DNA of 64,000 nt, taken from positions 18,205,027 through 18,269,026 of the forward strand of contig JABAKD010000023.1 of assembly GCA_012845835.1 (NCBI GenBank), read 5' to 3'. A program made the translations under genes and the position numbers. Below the pieces are notes generated by a model. That model did no database searches. It was given only the letters and a program-made list of their open reading frames with translations, and was not told where the DNA came from. This document shows positions 54,190-64,000 of this stretch, one piece after another (the first letter of the stretch is position 1; every line of letters begins with the position of its first letter). The DNA is from Undaria pinnatifida (taxonomy: Eukaryota; Sar; Phaeophyceae; Laminariales; Alariaceae).

Positions 54190-56240
54190 TACACAGCACC
54201 CATTTATTATGTACGTGTAATTTGACAATCAACGGCAGGAGCGGCAGCTGCGGCAGTTCGACAACAGCAAATAGCACTTCCAGTATTATAATAGGCATAC
54301 AATGATATTTTCAATTTGCTTTGAGTCGGTACAAGAAAAAACAGGGGGAAAGGTGAAAGTAAAATAGTATCGAACAATGTATATACACACCGAGACTCGA
54401 ACGCAGAGAAAACAAAACAAAGAAACTAACTTGGAAAAAAAAAAGGTTTGACCGAGATCCGAACTCGCTCCAAGTCGATTATCAATCGTTAGAGACTGCC
54501 CCTCAAGCCACTGTTGTACGGTTACTTATGAGCAACATTTTTGTGCTTATGTACCTACGACTACGCACTTGACTTTTCGCGATGGAATTTTTGAGAAAAA
54601 CAAGAATTTGCACCAGTTGTCGCTACACGAATCGAGAAGAGCCGAGGCCGACCTCGGCAGGGTCGGGAGAGCCGACCCAAGGTGAGGCACGTCCAGGAAA
54701 CAGCACGCCGAGAGGTGGACCTCAGCTCGGGTTATCTCGAAGGCAACTAAAAAACGCTGGTCTAAATCAGAGCCTTCGGCTGCTCTCGTGCAACCTCTGG
54801 ATAATCCTTGATGTATTTATCAGGGGGGCTTCGCCGGGGCGGGCTGCCGCCCGCCTTGGCTCTGCGCATACCCGTCAATTTCGAGGATGCATGGCATTTA
54901 TTATGGTATAGGATTATAGCTAACTCGAGGCTGTACATGCGACAGCACTGCCAAGGAGTACATTCCAGCATTCAAATAGATCGTGTTTGAATAGAGCAAA
55001 ATGAACACTGGGATCGGGTGCAATAAACCACAGCAAGATATTGCGTCATCCGGCACACGATGACGAACAACAACAGCAGCAGTCCCCGCACCACTCATAT
55101 GCGCGTGTGTTTTCAATAACAGTAGGAGCAACAGCTGCGGCAGTTCGACAACCGCAAACAGCATTTCCAGTATTATAATATGCATACGATAATATTGTCA
55201 CTTTGCCTTGAGCCGATACATGAAGAACAAAAATATGACGGGGGGGGTAAAAAAAACGTAAAAGAGAATCGGATAAGGGACACACCGAGGCTCGAACTCA
55301 AAGGGAAGAAAACAAAGAAACGTAAAAGCGTAAAACAAATGAGTGAATTTGCCGTGACTGGCGGCTAGCGATTGACAATCGTTCGGGGCTACCCTTCAAG
55401 CTACTGTTGTACGATGCATTACTCGGACAGCATTTTGTTTTTTTGTACGTACGACTATGGACACGCACTTGACAGTACGAAACAAAAACTGGGCAAAAAG
55501 CACGATTTTTCAGGTGCTGTCACGACACGAAGCGGAGAAAGGCTGAGGCCGCCCTCGCCGGAGTCGGGAGGGGCGAGCAAGGTGAGGCACGTCCAGGAAA
55601 CAGCGTGCCAAGAAGTAGACTTCAGCTCTTGTTATCTCGAAGACGGCTCAAAACCTGGTCTGAAACGAGCTTCCCGATCGCTGAGACAACATGGCCAACA
55701 TAGTTAGACATGCATTTACAACAGCAAGCAGAAGCAGCGGCAGTCCAACGACAAACGGCAAGCGGTAGAAGTACAGCATATCTACATATTGTGACAGCAG
55801 CAACGCCGTACAGCCCTTCTGTGCGTGTAGATTTATCAAACAGCATGCTGCAGCAGGGGCAGCACCGTCAGTGCGACAAACAACAAGCAGTATCAAGTGC
55901 AATATGCGTAAATACTTACATGTTCACTTTGGGCTGGTACCCGGTACGCAGACGAAAAAAGGGAAGCGAAACAACAACAAAAAAATGAAAAAAAAGCAGC
56001 AGAATACGGCTACAGGTACACATCGAGGCTCGAACACAAACGTGATAAAAAAAACAGAGACCCACACTACAAAAAAGAGCAAGCACCAGAAGCGGCAGTC
56101 CAACGACAAACGGCAAGCCGTAGGAGTACAGCATACACACAGTAACAGCTGCTGCAACGCCGCACAACTATTATGTGTGTGTTAATTCAGCAGCATGCTG
56201 CAGCAGCGGCAGCACATCAGTATGACACACAGCGATACCC
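54190..56240 (-). repeat. Rep-C cluster, about three partial copies with tRNA-like modules
   Basis: Copies succeed each other head to tail. On the minus strand 54450-54520 reads as a tRNA-like module: GTGGCTTGAGGGGCAG (A box) and GAGTTCGGATCTC (B box). A second at 55285-55405 has TAGCTTGAAGGGTAGC and GAGTTCGAGCCTC. The GC-rich head lies at 54826-54875. Two CAG-rich bodies with 'gacaaacggcaagc' lie at 55730-55960 and 56090-56240. Confidence 0.65.
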
Positions 56241-58075
56241 ATCGTAATATGCATAAATAGTAGAACTGGGTAATAATTCGATGGCGGCTGGCCGGTGAGG
56301 CTTCCGTGCCTGCTGGCAGGCCTTTCATAGGTTGTTTCCTGCTGGCGGGCCTGCTAATAGGCCTTTGGGTTTCTTTTTGGACTATAGTCTGCAAATGTTT
56401 CATCAGCTGCTGGCGTTCGTTTTTTCCCAGCAACCGCTGCTGCTCACAACGTCAGCGGATTTTTTACCAGATTTCGATTCAAACTTGGAGCTGAATTTCA
56501 CCGCTATACCACAGCGCCGTCTCCGAAGCTTCCAAGGCCACCGTCACCTCCCCCGCGCCGCCGCCGCTGTTGGTGACTACTGCGTATGCTTGTAAAAATA
56601 AGAAATCGGCTGTCTGTGGTCATGACCTCGCCTATCCAGTGCCAGTGTGTGTGCTCCTCCCCCTGCCGGATGGCTGCTGCTGGAAACACTGCTGCTGCTG
56701 TGCCACAATTCCTTGCTGGAGTATCGCCCGCCTCTGCCCACCCCACCGCCGCCGCTGCTGCTGTTGTGCTGCTGATGATGATGCTGCTCTCATTCTCTTC
56801 TGCGCGCATGTTCTCAAAGTGTGCTGTGTTTGTTGTGCTGATCTAGATGCGGTGCGTGGATTTTTTCATATTTCTCATGTTTCCCATACTGAGCCCTATA
56901 GGTTTCTTTACTTGCCATTGCTGCGTAACTAGCCAGATGTCTCTGTCGATCTGTGCATTTTTTAGTATCTGATTTTTCTGGCTCATTTGTGTTGTTTTTT
57001 AACGCAGCTCGCAAAGTTGAGTTTCAATCATTTAATCGATCGTACTCACAGCTGACGTTTTTCAATTGTTTATATAATTCATGTTTTGTGTTCTGCTGTT
57101 GCTGTGCTGCTGATGCTGCATCTGCCGCGGTTGATGTCTCCTGCGTACGCTTTTATAAAGGATGGGAAAATGTCAGGTGTGAGTACGACCGATTGAATGT
57201 CAACTTTGCAAGCTGCGTGGTACATCTATATTTCATACATTTTTTTTAAATCGACTGTCTGTGGTCTTGAGCTCGCCGAGCCAATATATGTGCCCCTCCT
57301 GCCAGATGACTGCGGCTGTAGACACTACTTCTGCTGTGCCGCAAGTCCTCGATGGATCATCGGCCGCCTCTGCCCCCGTGGCTGCAGCAGCTGCTGCTGC
57401 TGCTGCTGGTCTCACTCTCCCCTGCACATGTTCCTAAAGTGTGCTGTGTTTGTTGTGCTCAACTATGCCGTACGAGGATTCTTAAATCACACAAACTTTC
57501 ATGTTTTCTATACTGAGTCCTATAGGTTTCTTGACAAGGCCTGCATAGACAGATTTCTCAGTGAATTTTCCCAGAACGTTTTACTTTTACGATGTACCTA
57601 ACATTTCGTGTATTTTTTTGTGTACAAGATATCTCGTAAACACCGTCAAATGGAAGCAGAAATGAATCTAGTCTTTCCAAGTCCGACGGACGAATTTTGT
57701 CTACTTTTTTATCTCAAAACACTCGAGAGTGCTTGCTGTAGCGTTTCGATTTTTTTTGTAACGTATGCATATCAGATGCACGTTAGAAATCACTGCGGCT
57801 GCTTGCAAACTCGCGCCACCTCCACCGCCGCCGCCGCTGCTCCTGCCGTGCTGTTGTTGTGTTGTTGAGAGCGCCGTTTTTTAATACGTATGTATATTTC
57901 GAGATTTTTTGTTTGTCAAATGCTCTGTGTTTTGGCACACGCGTGATGCTGCTGCCTGCATCGTCTATACCGCCATTAATTACTGATAATCTGAAACCAT
58001 CTCCCAAGCCTATGAACACTCTATGATGCACTTTTTGTTCTACGCTCTTTTCACTGAATAATATTATTATTAACG
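56241..58075. repeat. CTG-rich duplicated module
   Basis: The block 56600-56915 recurs at 57245-57535. Shared words include 'gactgtctgtggtc', 'tgtgcccctcctgcc', 'aaagtgtgctgtgtttgttgtgct' (shortened) and 'actgagtcctataggtttctt'. Pieces of the CTG-rich centre recur at 57085-57130 and 57790-57870. Frames differ between copies. Confidence 0.6.
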
Positions 58076-58104
58076 GATGAAATCCATCAGCCTTGCGTCA
58101 CCCC

Positions 58105-58820
58105 GCCTCCGACGGGGGGGCTTGTAATATGTTTACTTTAGGCCGGTACCCGGCACGTACAGAACAAAAAAAAGGGAGGCAACCTTAATACAAACCAAAA
58201 AAAGAGTAACATAACTTTATTCTGATAATATTGGATGCACATCGAGGCTCAAAACACAAACAGGGAAAAAAAGAAAGATATTGAAAAGAAAAAGTGAGCA
58301 ACACGTTTACGACAGGCCTCGATCATCCGACTGGTAATTACGAACAATGAGTGGCTAACTGCGGAACTACTGTACTATCTACTGTCTTTTGCTGGCTTGT
58401 GTTCACACGAGGAAAAAAAAGACACTCAACAGAAAAGAAGAGCAAAACGTTTACGAAGGGCTCAAACCCGCGACTGGTGACTACAAACAGTGCGTGTCTA
58501 TCTGCGGAACTTCTGTACTACTAGTGTCACTGGCGTGTATTCAAATTATATTTCAGTGCTTCTATACGTACGGCGCCGCATTTGACACTCCGGAACGGAA
58601 TTTTTGAAAAGCCTTGATTTAGGGTGGGCCACCGTCACGAAGCGAGCACGACCAACGTCGACCCCGGCGGGGTCGGGAAAGTTGAGCAATCTGACGCATG
58701 TTCGGGAAAAAGCGCGTCGAGAGGTGGACCTCTGCTCAATTTATCTCGAATGTGATTCAGAACCTGGTTTAAATCGGAGCCTTCGGCCGCTCTCGTGCAT
58801 GCGCCAACAAATTTGTGCCT
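58105..58820 (-). repeat. Rep-C copy with two tRNA-like modules
   Basis: It matches 460-1000 in order. On the minus strand, 58445-58515 carries GGGTTTGAGCCCT and 58310-58375 a weaker GATCGAGGCC. The 'gacctggtttaaatcggagccttcgg' end (in pieces) matches 940-965. Confidence 0.62.
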
Positions 58821-58889
58821 GTATTTATATGGGTATTGCTGTTGATGTCGTTTAGGCACTCACGTGTTGTGATGACGTGGTGTGTTTGT

Positions 58890-59245
58890 GCTCGTACCTA
58901 TCGTTGTATGCAGCACGTGAGGTAGCTCATGTATCATTTATAGCTCACGCCTTGAAACCATGTGCAGATGAGCTATCGTATATAGCTCAATCTTTGAAAA
59001 CATATGCAGATGAGCTACCCTTGTGTAGCTCAAGCCGGAAAAACTTGTGCAGCTCATGTAGCTTTTTTAGCTCATCCCAGGACAAATGAGCGAGCTCACG
59101 TAGCTCGTATAGCTCACCCTGGGCAAACATGTGCAGATCAGCTGCCCTCCCGTAGCTCAAGCCCGGAAAGCATGTGCAGCTCGTGTTGCTCACGTAGCTC
59201 ACCGGTAAGCCACCGTCGAAAAGAGCGAGCTCGAGCTACGGTGAG
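58890..59245. repeat. AGCTC-rich tandem array
   Basis: Units of about 55 bases alternate 'tagctca' and 'gatgagctacc' with a CAAACATGTGCAGAT core. The unit is related to that of the GATC-rich array at 32283-34800, with GATC replaced by AGCTC. Confidence 0.8.
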
Positions 59246-59434
59246 CTGATCCGTCCGGGGTGTGAAGATAAGGGGACAAAGAAAGATAAAAGAAGAAGAA
59301 CAATCCGTACAAGCAAAACGACAATTGTCATTGCTGCCGCTTTCGCGCTTCCCCCATTGAACTCAACGAAAACAAACCAACCAAAAAACTCCCACTCACC
59401 GCAGGGTTCAGGGCTATAATGGCACACGCTTCAC

Positions 59435-60110
59435 TTAGTAGTCGCACCGGTACCTTGCCACACGATCTACCTTTTCGTTTTTGCATTCGTCGACAGCTGT
59501 ATCAGTGCGGCTGCCCCGCCCCCGCACCCCCCCCGGTTTCCCCTTGCTACTGCTCATGGCGTCCACTGCTGCGTGACGTAGCCAACTCTTCTCCGCCTCG
59601 CTCTTGTGCCATCTCGTCATGAACCGGTCCGCGCGTCGACGACCCCCCGGCACCACCAGTTCCCACTCTGCTTAGACGCCCTCGGCCATAGCACAGTCTC
59701 TACCCCCAGCAGCAAAGTGGATCTATCAGTGGACCCCTCCGTGGTATTGAATGCCCTGATGTCTGCTAGACATTGGGCCCAGTTCTTTCGTAGTCGGCCT
59801 GGTCCCGGGTGCTCCCCACCAGCCATCGTCCCGAACATCACGCGATGGGTCAGCCGCTCATTTGTCGGTCAGCCGCTCATTTGTCGTCCGTTGTACGGCT
59901 CCCGCAAAGAGGAGGCGTCATTTGCGGGTGGTTTCTCAACGCTCCCACATTGTGCCTTCTTGAGAGCCTTGGTGTACGACATGAGGTGGTCGGTGCGTTG
60001 TCGGCGCTGGAAGCCAATGATCCATAGGAGGAGGATGTGGTGTGCCGGTCGGAGCTCAGCGAAGTGCTCCTGGCCGAGACAACGGCGAATAAAAACAATA
60101 CTGCACACAT
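59435..60110 (-). pseudogene. Second LINE family, C-terminal end of ORF2
   Basis: Minus-strand frames joined by shifts read ELRPAHHILLLWIIGFQRRQ, RTDHLMSYTKALKKAQC (60060-59950), then RVMFGTMAGGEHPGPGR and LRKNWAQCLADIRAFNTTEG (59850-59770), then ETVLWPRASKQSG and finally RFMTRWHKSEAEKSWLRHAA before a stop at 59435. A GRP/GRLxKNW..CL motif followed by a basic tail is typical of the end of some LINE reverse-transcriptase proteins. A 19-bp tandem duplication (GTCAGCCGCTCATTTGTCG at about 59849-59886) breaks the frame, and there is at least one more shift near 59640. It is unlike the poly(C) LINE. Confidence 0.75.
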
Positions 60111-60133
60111 AAATAGTCTGCGCGTGCAGTACA

Positions 60134-60346
60134 GTGGATTCAGCATGTAAAGTAATGCCAAGAGTTCATCGCAGCGTAGTAATGAACTACTTTTGTCGTT
60201 TCTTGTGCGAATCTGATTCCGAGCTTCATAATTCGGTATTTGCTGCGCTTGCAGATCCGATCGAAATCAAAATATGGATCGAAGTCCGAGGCTTGTCAGG
60301 TCTTCGGCGGTTAGGCGAGGTGACTAACACTCATGATAATGGTTGA
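60134..60346 (+). CDS. Short unrecognised open frame
   Basis: 70 codons with protein-like composition (SVVMNYFCRFLCESDSELHN, then DPIEIKIWIEVRGL). No family is recognised and no splice context can be defended. Confidence 0.2.
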   Translation: MDSACKVMPRVHRSVVMNYFCRFLCESDSELHNSVFAALADPIEIKIWIEVRGLSGLRRLGEVTNTHDNG

Positions 60347-60577
60347 AAGAACGCTTATTGTATTACCAGCGAGAAAACAGAGTGGAGACGTTCAACTCGG
60401 TCGTCCAGTCGTCGGTTCTTCACGGCTGGTACGTAAAGATGTAAATACGGGACAAACGTGCCTTTAACCTACTAAACGTATTCCACCGCACAAGACTGTG
60501 CGACACGTTACAGCCTTACTCCGAGCATACTCAACAGCCCCACTGCTTGGTGTATGGCATAGTGTAACCACTTACAG

Positions 60578-60781
60578 ATGAAGAAGGGAAAATTTCGTGG
60601 GAAACTTCCTAGGACACACAAACCAAATAAACCAAGACCAAATGCAATTAAACATAAAATTTCAACAGCCCCCTTGTTGGCAACCCCCTCGATGTGTCAT
60701 CATTGCCCGGTAAAACGGCAAGTATTCAAGCACACTCAGCATGATCATAACTTGCTAACTGCCAATGAAAAATGGCAATAA
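60578..60781 (+). CDS. Short basic open frame with Cys/His cluster, unrecognised
   Basis: 67 codons, strongly basic, with CHHCPVKRQVFKHTQHDH, a possible zinc-binding cluster. The ATG directly follows CTTACAG, so the true start could be a spliced exon. A transposase or LINE ORF1 remnant is possible but unproven. Confidence 0.22.
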   Translation: MKKGKFRGKLPRTHKPNKPRPNAIKHKISTAPLLATPSMCHHCPVKRQVFKHTQHDHNLLTANEKWQ

Positions 60782-60981
60782 TTTAAATATCATAAATCAA
60801 ACTCCAAAATAAGTCTCCTGAATGCGAACCAATTTTACGAAAAAATAGCTACCGTTAGTGAGTGAAACTGTACAAACACTTCCACATAACACTACCACAT
60901 TTACGACAATGTTCGGATTATCCGTCTGCTACGAAAAAACTTCTCGCTCGGACGTGATACGATTGCTTTCATCCGATTAAC

Positions 60982-61870
60982 TTATTCTCTGTTGCCCACA
61001 AACATTCCCCAATCGAACAATGACTCCTTCACTTCATCTAGATTCATCCTTTTTGATTCAACACCAACGTACTTCTCCATCCCATCCAGCCAAAACATTA
61101 AAACCACGCTATGTTTGTTCATGACAAAGTTGCCGTGAAACTGGAATGTTATCACCCTCTGCACGATACCACTCCCTCCAGAACGGGGGGGGGTTCGGCC
61201 GGTGGCTGATCGATAGCGATCGCGGGAGGGGAATTCTTAACAGGTGGTGGCGGCGGCTCCAGTGACGGCGGCACCGGCAGCGGTCCCGGTGGCATAACAG
61301 GCGCTGACACATGCCACACATCCGGCGGTACCGGTAGCCTCGGCGCAACAAGTGCAAAGTCGCCCCAACCCCCGCTGTCTACGGCGGCGCCACCAGTTCT
61401 CTGCGAGGTGACGCCCTCGTAACGTCCGGCGAGACCGTGGACAAAGCATTCAGGGACCGTACGACATCATCCATTTATTCTGCTGTACGCGAGGAGAAAT
61501 TGTCTACGCCCACGCCATTAAACTTTAATGCAGGTGGGGGTGGGAAATAGTTCTCCTTATGTACTTCATTTAGCCCTACTGTAGGCAAGGGCGAGAGAAA
61601 ATTGTCCTCATGCACCCCATTCAGCTCTACTGTAGGCGAGGGCGAGATAAAATCCTCTCCATGCACTCCGTTCGGGTCCACTGCAGCAGGGGGCGGGAGA
61701 ATATAATATTACGCACTCCATTGAACTCTACTTCAGGCGGGGGCTCGAGAAAATGATTCGCATGCATCCATTCGTCTTTACTGCAGGCGGGGGCTGGAGA
61801 AAATCACCCGTACGCACCCCATTCGACTCTGCTGCAAGCGGGGGCCGGAGAACGTCATTCATACGCACCA
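60982..61870 (-). pseudogene. Decayed gene with ~20-residue repeats and a proline-rich linker
   Basis: On the minus strand, from 61870 to 61500, six or seven 60-bp units encode variants of VELNGVHEDNFLSPLPT, in shifting frames. A proline-rich part follows in another frame (WGDFALVAPRLPVPPDVWHV, then PGPLPVPPSLEPPPPPVKNS), about 61400-61200. A C run at 61185-61193 breaks the frame. Beyond it the frame reads VITFQFHGNFVMNKHSVVLM, FWLDGMEKYVGVESKRMNLD and ends NRE-stop at 60982. The composition is clearly protein-like and fits one ancestral coding strand with at least three shifts. No family is recognised. The upstream side is lost in a microsatellite and a SINE. Confidence 0.5.
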
Positions 61871-62070
61871 TTCAGCACGAGCACGAGCACTAGCACCGCC
61901 AGCAGCAGCACCAACAGCAACAGAAGCACCACCACCGCCACCACCACCACAACCACCAACACCAGCAACACCAACACCAACACCAACACCAACACCAACA
62001 CCATCAGCCACACCCACACCCACACCCACGGCGACGATGACGATGACGATGATGACGATGACGATGACTG
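61871..62070. repeat. Microsatellites (CACCAA/CACCACC and GACGAT types)
   Basis: CACCAACACCAA-type repeats (61880-62010), CACACC (62011-62028) and GATGAC (62034-62068) follow the repeat gene on its 5' side. On the minus strand they extend its frame as a valine/leucine run, suggesting expansion out of a coding repeat. Confidence 0.8.
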
Positions 62071-62137
62071 GTATATATTTTTTGTTTTTTCTGTGTTGTA
62101 TCGTGTATAGATTATCATACTATTGTGACTTGATTCT

Positions 62138-62445
62138 ATTTTTTCTTCTTTTCCGCACACTTCTACTTTCGAGCTTCTGGACAAGCCTGTGGTCACAGGT
62201 GTCGTCCCTTCTCCCCCCCGGTTCTTGCCTTCATTTTTTTATCGCGCATAGGATTCAACAATCCCACTGCTCGTCGATTTTTCATCGAGTGTTGCTAACT
62301 CACGCTCTCGCGGTTTCCGCAAGTCAATTTGTGCGCAAGAAAAAGTCCCCACGAATTTTACGAGTATGCACTCGAGGGGATTCGAACTCACGAAACTGAC
62401 CTATACCAGGCTCGAGGATAACCTGATACGCCACCGAGGCGACCG
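62138..62445 (-). mobile_element. tRNA-headed SINE (SINE-1), copy 2
   Basis: Aligned end to end with 32976-33280. The head on the minus strand contains GGTGGCGTATCAGG and a perfect B box GAGTTCGAATCCC. The 3' end is A-rich (GGAAAAGAAGAAAAAATAG on the minus strand). I did not find a clear target duplication. Confidence 0.78.
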
Positions 62446-63185
62446 GCCAATATGTTCTCCTCGATCTCATTTCTGAGTCTCGTTTTTAGCTACTCATTTT
62501 TTCAAACGGTTCTAACTTTCATATGTGACACTCACTTCGCACACTCATTATGATGACTCCTTGAGTCAGTCCAATAGTCATTCTCATTTCTCCCGGGCTC
62601 CTTTCCGATAATCCTTGGTCAGACTCTACTCTCAGGTGCACATGATCATTTTCGAGATTATCGATCTCAATTATCAAACCATACTACGAGTACGGGGGTA
62701 GGGTTTCGAGATTTTGTCAAGCCGGTGCCGGACGGCGGAGAACACATACAGATACAGCGAAATGCTAATTATGCAGATACGGGCACGGTCGTGAACCCCC
62801 GGCTCGCCCCTTTCGGCGACGGCGGGCGCCCTCGAGAATGCCCGCGTAGACTCCTGGCGCACGACGGCGGCCGAGAGTACCAATCGATACTCGGCGATTT
62901 TTCGGCGCAAAGGTGGTAATGTCTGGAACTTTTTATCGATTTATATTACCCAAACATGAAAGACGTAACCCATTCGACAGTTGGTTCTCAAGAAAGTAGT
63001 AACGGGTCTAGATTCATAGTTCGCGCCAAGGAACTACAAGTGGTCTGAGAATGGGGGGCCTGATTCGGTCGTTATATAGGCCTAAACATTTTAAAGCGCG
63101 AGGAAAACAGAGTTTCGGATCAAATTATCATTTTTTTTCAGTATTTTACACTTTGTAGAAAGGATCCGCAATCCGGTTGATCTCT
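62446..63185. other. Unassigned sequence
   Basis: No recognisable gene or repeat. Confidence 0.4.
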
Positions 63186-63189
63186 TTGC

Positions 63190-63640
63190 AGAATCCCATG
63201 GTGCGGTGCAGTGCGGTTTGAAAACGTACGGTGCATTGCACTTCGAAAATAAAACGGCCCAAAACTGCACGGTATCGTACCTGACCGTACTCGTAGCAAA
63301 GGACTTGGTTTTGAATTCCATATCTGTTGCCGGATGTGAAGGTTTTTATTTGTGCTAGAGTCGAACGGCGCTAGTCGGTGAGTGTTTATTTTTTTTCAAT
63401 CATGCGGTGCAGTGAGGCACGATGCGTTTCCATATTCTTGAGAAGCCGACGGTGCGGTTAGGTGCGGTTCGCCTGGGTGCGGTGCGGTGCGGTTCGGTGC
63501 GGTGCGGTTCGGTGCGGTGCGGTGCGGTGCGGTGCGGTGCGGTGCGGTGCGGTGCGGTGCCCGTGCGGGTTGGTAAAGGCTTTATCGTACGGTGCGACGT
63601 GCTGTTCGGTCAAACTGCACCACACTGCAAGTTACCGTAA
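63190..63640. repeat. (GGTGC)n pentamer block, possible small DNA element
   Basis: About fifteen GGTGC/GGTTC pentamers at 63465-63560. Related words lie at 63199-63240 (GGTGCGGTGCAGTGCGGTTTG) and, inverted, at 63610-63630 (CAAACTGCACCACACTGCA). The inverted outer words suggest terminal inverted repeats of a small element, but no target duplication was found. Confidence 0.5.
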
Positions 63641-63774
63641 AAAAAAGGGCGGCAAAATGCCTTTAAAATTGGTTTTTCAACATCTTGAGTCTCAAGTCTG
63701 GATTGCACTCCATTTGAAAACAAGGAAATAGATGAACACCTATTTTCACGCCCCGGATACCTTTTAAGCTAACC

Positions 63775-63930
63775 CATCTATCGTGTACGACTGACGCTTT
63801 CAAACACGTGGAGATGAGCTACGTCCTATGGCTCAGGCCGGGGGAAACGTATGCCGGTATAGCTTATTCATGATCATGTAACTCTGTATAGCTGATCCTA
63901 GTAAAACATGTGCTGCTAATGCATGTGGCT
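63775..63930. repeat. Fragment of the AGCTC/ACATGT array family
   Basis: 'cacgtggagatgagctacg', 'tatagcttattcatgatcatg' and 'aaaacatgtgctgct' follow the unit of 58890-59245 with more drift. Confidence 0.55.
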
Positions 63931-64000
63931 TCTATTGTTATTGCTTTCACCCTGCTGGGACAATATTATGTGTGCATAAGAGCTATCTTCTATTATTAGT

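Noticed and set aside
61855-62196. Membrane protein with long valine/leucine run
   Set aside because: The hydrophobic run is a translated CACCAA-type microsatellite.

Overview
This 64 kb window comes from a eukaryotic nuclear genome. It holds no complete, confidently recognisable host gene and no rRNA. It is built almost entirely from transposable elements, their decayed pieces and tandem repeats. GT-AG splice signals, LTR elements, LINE, hAT and Harbinger-like elements and RNA polymerase III-type short elements fit a TE-rich alga or other protist. I cannot name the species. I saw no bacterial operon, CRISPR array or viral gene block.

Layout. 1.0-7.4 kb: two hAT transposons in opposite orientation (1009-3870 and 5560-7399). 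Both start CAGGG or nearly so, carry long GGGTC arrays just inside each end, and sit between near-perfect 8-bp target duplications. One still holds a transposase C-terminus. 7.4-8.4 kb: a dimeric tRNA-like repeat and a Harbinger-like non-autonomous element whose second copy lies at 35.6-36.4 kb. 11.4-14.4 kb: three retroposons with poly(C) tails around the 3' end of a LINE that ends in the same tail. 16.3-31.0 kb: one very large LTR element on the minus strand, with ~500-bp LTRs, a CTTT target duplication and a primer-binding-like site, but no recognisable gag or pol. It is inserted into a tRNA-like repeat. 32.3-34.8 kb: a GATC-rich tandem array interrupted by a SINE and by a 372-bp miniature LTR element (TRIM). 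The TRIM shares termini, primer site and target-site length with the giant element. 36-53 kb: diverged repeats, more pieces of the poly(C) LINE, and two short ankyrin-repeat exons with compatible splice phase. 54-64 kb: a composite CAG-rich repeat family with tRNA-like modules, a second LINE family remnant, a decayed minus-strand gene with ~20-residue repeats, a second SINE copy, and a (GGTGC)n block.

How the parts fit. The TRIM and the giant element look like non-autonomous partners of one absent autonomous LTR retrotransposon. The poly(C) retroposons look like non-autonomous partners of the poly(C) LINE. The short hAT element looks like a partner of the longer hAT. The best candidates for something undescribed are the hAT family with GGGTC subterminal arrays, the LARD/TRIM pair sharing one primer site, and the poly(C) LINE/retroposon pair. 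All calls were made by reading the sequence; family names rest on motif recognition, not on searches.
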